Below are positions 12,003 to 13,179 of a stretch of DNA of 13,179 nucleotides, one piece after another. This DNA comes from JAWXBT01 sp964523015 (GTDB taxonomy: Bacteria > Bdellovibrionota_C > UBA2361 > J135): NCBI GenBank assembly GCA_964523015.1, contig CAZFXN010000062.1, forward strand, positions 1 through 13,179, given 5' to 3'. Made by a program: the position numbers and the translations under genes. Below the pieces are notes generated by a model. It was not told the origin of the DNA and made no database searches. It saw only the letters and a program-made list of their open reading frames with translations. Each line of letters begins with the position of its first letter. The first letter of the stretch is position 1.

Positions 12003-12767
12003 CTACCTGCTTCTTACAGCAGAAATGAAAAGACAGTGCTTAAAAACAATCCAAAGAATTTTGGCCCCTGCACACATTGATCCGGTAATGGTTCCGCTGA
12101 TCTTAGATCTTCCGACGCGTTTTCGATATTGAACTGGAATTTCACCGACTTTAAGTCCATGTTGCAAAGCCTTGGCTTGCATCTCTACGGTCCAACCGAA
12201 GGTTCGATCCTGCATGTTAAGCCGTTTTAACTCCTCAGTTCGAATTGCTCGTAACGGACCAAGATCTGTGAAACGGTAACCGTAACGAATGGCCAGAAGC
12301 CAGGTAGCAAGAAGATTACCAAGACGAGCATGTATCGGTAGTGCACCCCGTTTGGCCAATCCTGTAGTGCGAGAGCCAACTATTAGATCTAGATTCCTAA
12401 GCTGCATTTCATCCAATATACGCTCGATATCTTTAGGATCGTCACTTGAATCTGCATCAAGGAATACGATTACGTCGGCCCCTCGATTAATAGCTTCCGC
12501 AATCCCCGAGAGGCAAGCTGAGCCATAACCCTTACGACCCTCATGGATTATTGTAGCACCTGCTGCCCGTGCCAGATTTGGCGTCTCGTCAGTACTTCCA
12601 TTATCAACTAAGATAATGCTATCGCGGAAAGGAGAGGGAATTGATTCAATCACCCCGCGAATCGCCAACGACTCATTCAGTGCGGGAATTACAATCTGAA
12701 CATTTCCTAATCTCTCGTAAGCGGGAGCATTCAGACGAACTAACTTTAGCTTAACGGCTTGCTGCAT
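12003..12767 (-). CDS. Family 2 glycosyltransferase (polyprenyl-phosphate sugar type)
   Basis: A 254-residue GT-A fold enzyme. Motifs are VIPALNES (26-33), VDNGSTDETP (54-63) for nucleotide binding, the DxD-type metal/UDP site FLDADSSDDP (102-111), VGSRT (130-134), and a late RKRVGRSKISGT loop shared with dolichyl-phosphate mannose/glucose synthases. A single hydrophobic stretch near the C-terminus (ILWIVFKHCLFI) could anchor it to the inner membrane; the paired C-terminal helices of larger homologues are absent. It likely transfers a sugar from a nucleotide donor to a polyprenyl phosphate for periplasmic glycosyltransferases; the exact sugar is unknown. The ATG at 12765-12767 lies 17 bases inside the end of the DUF547 gene, so the two are co-transcribed and coupled. 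Confidence 0.85.
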   Translation of the reverse strand: MQQAVKLKLVRLNAPAYERLGNVQIVIPALNESLAIRGVIESIPSPFRDSIILVDNGSTDETPNLARAAGATIIHEGRKGYGSACLSGIAEAINRGADVIVFLDADSSDDPKDIERILDEMQLRNLDLIVGSRTTGLAKRGALPIHARLGNLLATWLLAIRYGYRFTDLGPLRAIRTEELKRLNMQDRTFGWTVEMQAKALQHGLKVGEIPVQYRKRVGRSKISGTITGSMCAGAKILWIVFKHCLFISAVRSR

Positions 12768-13179
12768 CGTTTAGTGACCAGTCATAGGGTAAAAATTCAA
12801 TAGCAGTACTCTCCGCAGCTATCGTTGCGGCTTGTCCTTCGGAGTCAGCAATGAATGGAGCAGCGAATCTTTGGGCCGATCCATGTTTTTTATCAAAATC
12901 ACTTCCGTACCACTTAAATATACTTGAGAAGTGGAGTGTACTAGTTGCGGGATCAAAGTAGTTTCGGTCATTATCATTAAGAAAGTTCTTCGCGGCATCA
13001 TGCAATTGATCTTCGAGCCTATCTGCAACGTATGCTTCGTTGCGCAGTGGAGGGCACGATTTTGCGGCGCATACTAGTGCAAAATGTATCCTAGGCTCAT
13101 CAAACCATTTACGAATCATTTCGTGTTCAATATCATCCAAGGAATGCAGCTCACCAAATAGTTTAAAAAATTGAATCTT
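12751..13179 (-). CDS. DUF547 domain protein, 5' end beyond window
   Basis: The frame is open to the right edge, giving 142 residues of the C-terminal part. FKLFGELHSLDDIEHEMIR, then DEPRIHFALVCAAKSCPPLR, SSIFKWYGSDF and FLPYDWSLND are the hallmark segments of DUF547, an exported family of unknown function with a conserved Cys in CAAKSCPPL. The conserved block begins at the edge, so the N-terminal half and any signal peptide lie outside. The TTG at 13140 is an internal Leu codon rather than the true start, because the homology continues upstream of it. The 3' end overlaps the GT2 gene by 17 bases. DUF547 genes are often found beside glycosyltransferase and membrane-associated genes; a direct functional link is not shown. 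Confidence 0.88.
   Translation of the reverse strand, partial: KIQFFKLFGELHSLDDIEHEMIRKWFDEPRIHFALVCAAKSCPPLRNEAYVADRLEDQLHDAAKNFLNDNDRNYFDPATSTLHFSSIFKWYGSDFDKKHGSAQRFAAPFIADSEGQAATIAAESTAIEFLPYDWSLNDAASR

Overview
The window (about 13.2 kb, roughly 40-45% GC) comes from a Gram-negative bacterial chromosome: many products carry Sec signal peptides or several membrane helices, genes sit in short operons with 1-4 nt overlaps, and TTG or GTG starts are common. The family mix (ECF sigma/zinc anti-sigma pair, a TIGR04552-like hypothetical protein, DUF3047, DUF3179, a MNIO RiPP cassette) suggests a deltaproteobacterial or Bdellovibrionota-type organism. That placement is an inference; no rRNA or other strong marker is present.

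Layout. (1) 1-656: the decayed C-terminal part of a tyrosine recombinase, with one clear frameshift. (2) 701-1897, minus strand: an apparent operon of a small secreted SGTE-repeat protein, an ECF sigma factor and a zinc-binding anti-sigma factor. (3) 2062-3417, plus: a polytopic mannosyltransferase-like glycosyltransferase, divergent from that operon. (4) 3438-3885: gene debris, made of a truncated DUF3047 gene, a (TCA)4/G11 simple-repeat tract and the 5' remnant of a second anti-sigma gene. (5) 3901-4713: a TIGR04552-like protein with RelA/SpoT-like sequence features, followed by an alpha/beta hydrolase cut off after about 35 codons. (6) 4821-5757, minus: a small mercury-resistance-like operon (MerC-like membrane protein, thioredoxin-fold protein, unknown ORF) abutting the broken hydrolase. 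(7) 5758-6287: a 530-base non-coding stretch packed with perfect inverted repeats. (8) 6288-9446, plus: a redox-flavoured operon (exported peroxiredoxin-like protein, DUF3179 protein, transglutaminase N-domain fragment, FAD/NAD(P) oxidoreductase of the SelD-associated type). (9) 9501-11683, minus: a bufferin-like RiPP cassette of Cys-repeat exported precursor, hairpin terminator, DUF692/MNIO enzyme and DUF2063 partner. (10) 11684-12002: a structured non-coding leader. (11) 12003-13179, minus: a GT2 glycosyltransferase and a DUF547 protein running off the right edge.

The most interesting system is the MNIO cassette. An exported 101-residue precursor carries two copies of a 19-residue repeat with six evenly spaced cysteines. 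It is followed by an intrinsic-terminator-like hairpin, then by the iron-dependent modifying enzyme and its recognition partner with a 4-nt overlap. By analogy with bufferins, the product is probably a periplasmic metal-binding peptide (copper is the best guess) whose cysteines are oxidatively modified. The precursor core differs from the best-known bufferin types as I remember them. The nearby mercury-type operon, exported peroxiredoxin and ECF pair fit a general metal/thiol-stress neighbourhood, but no sequence evidence ties them to one regulon.
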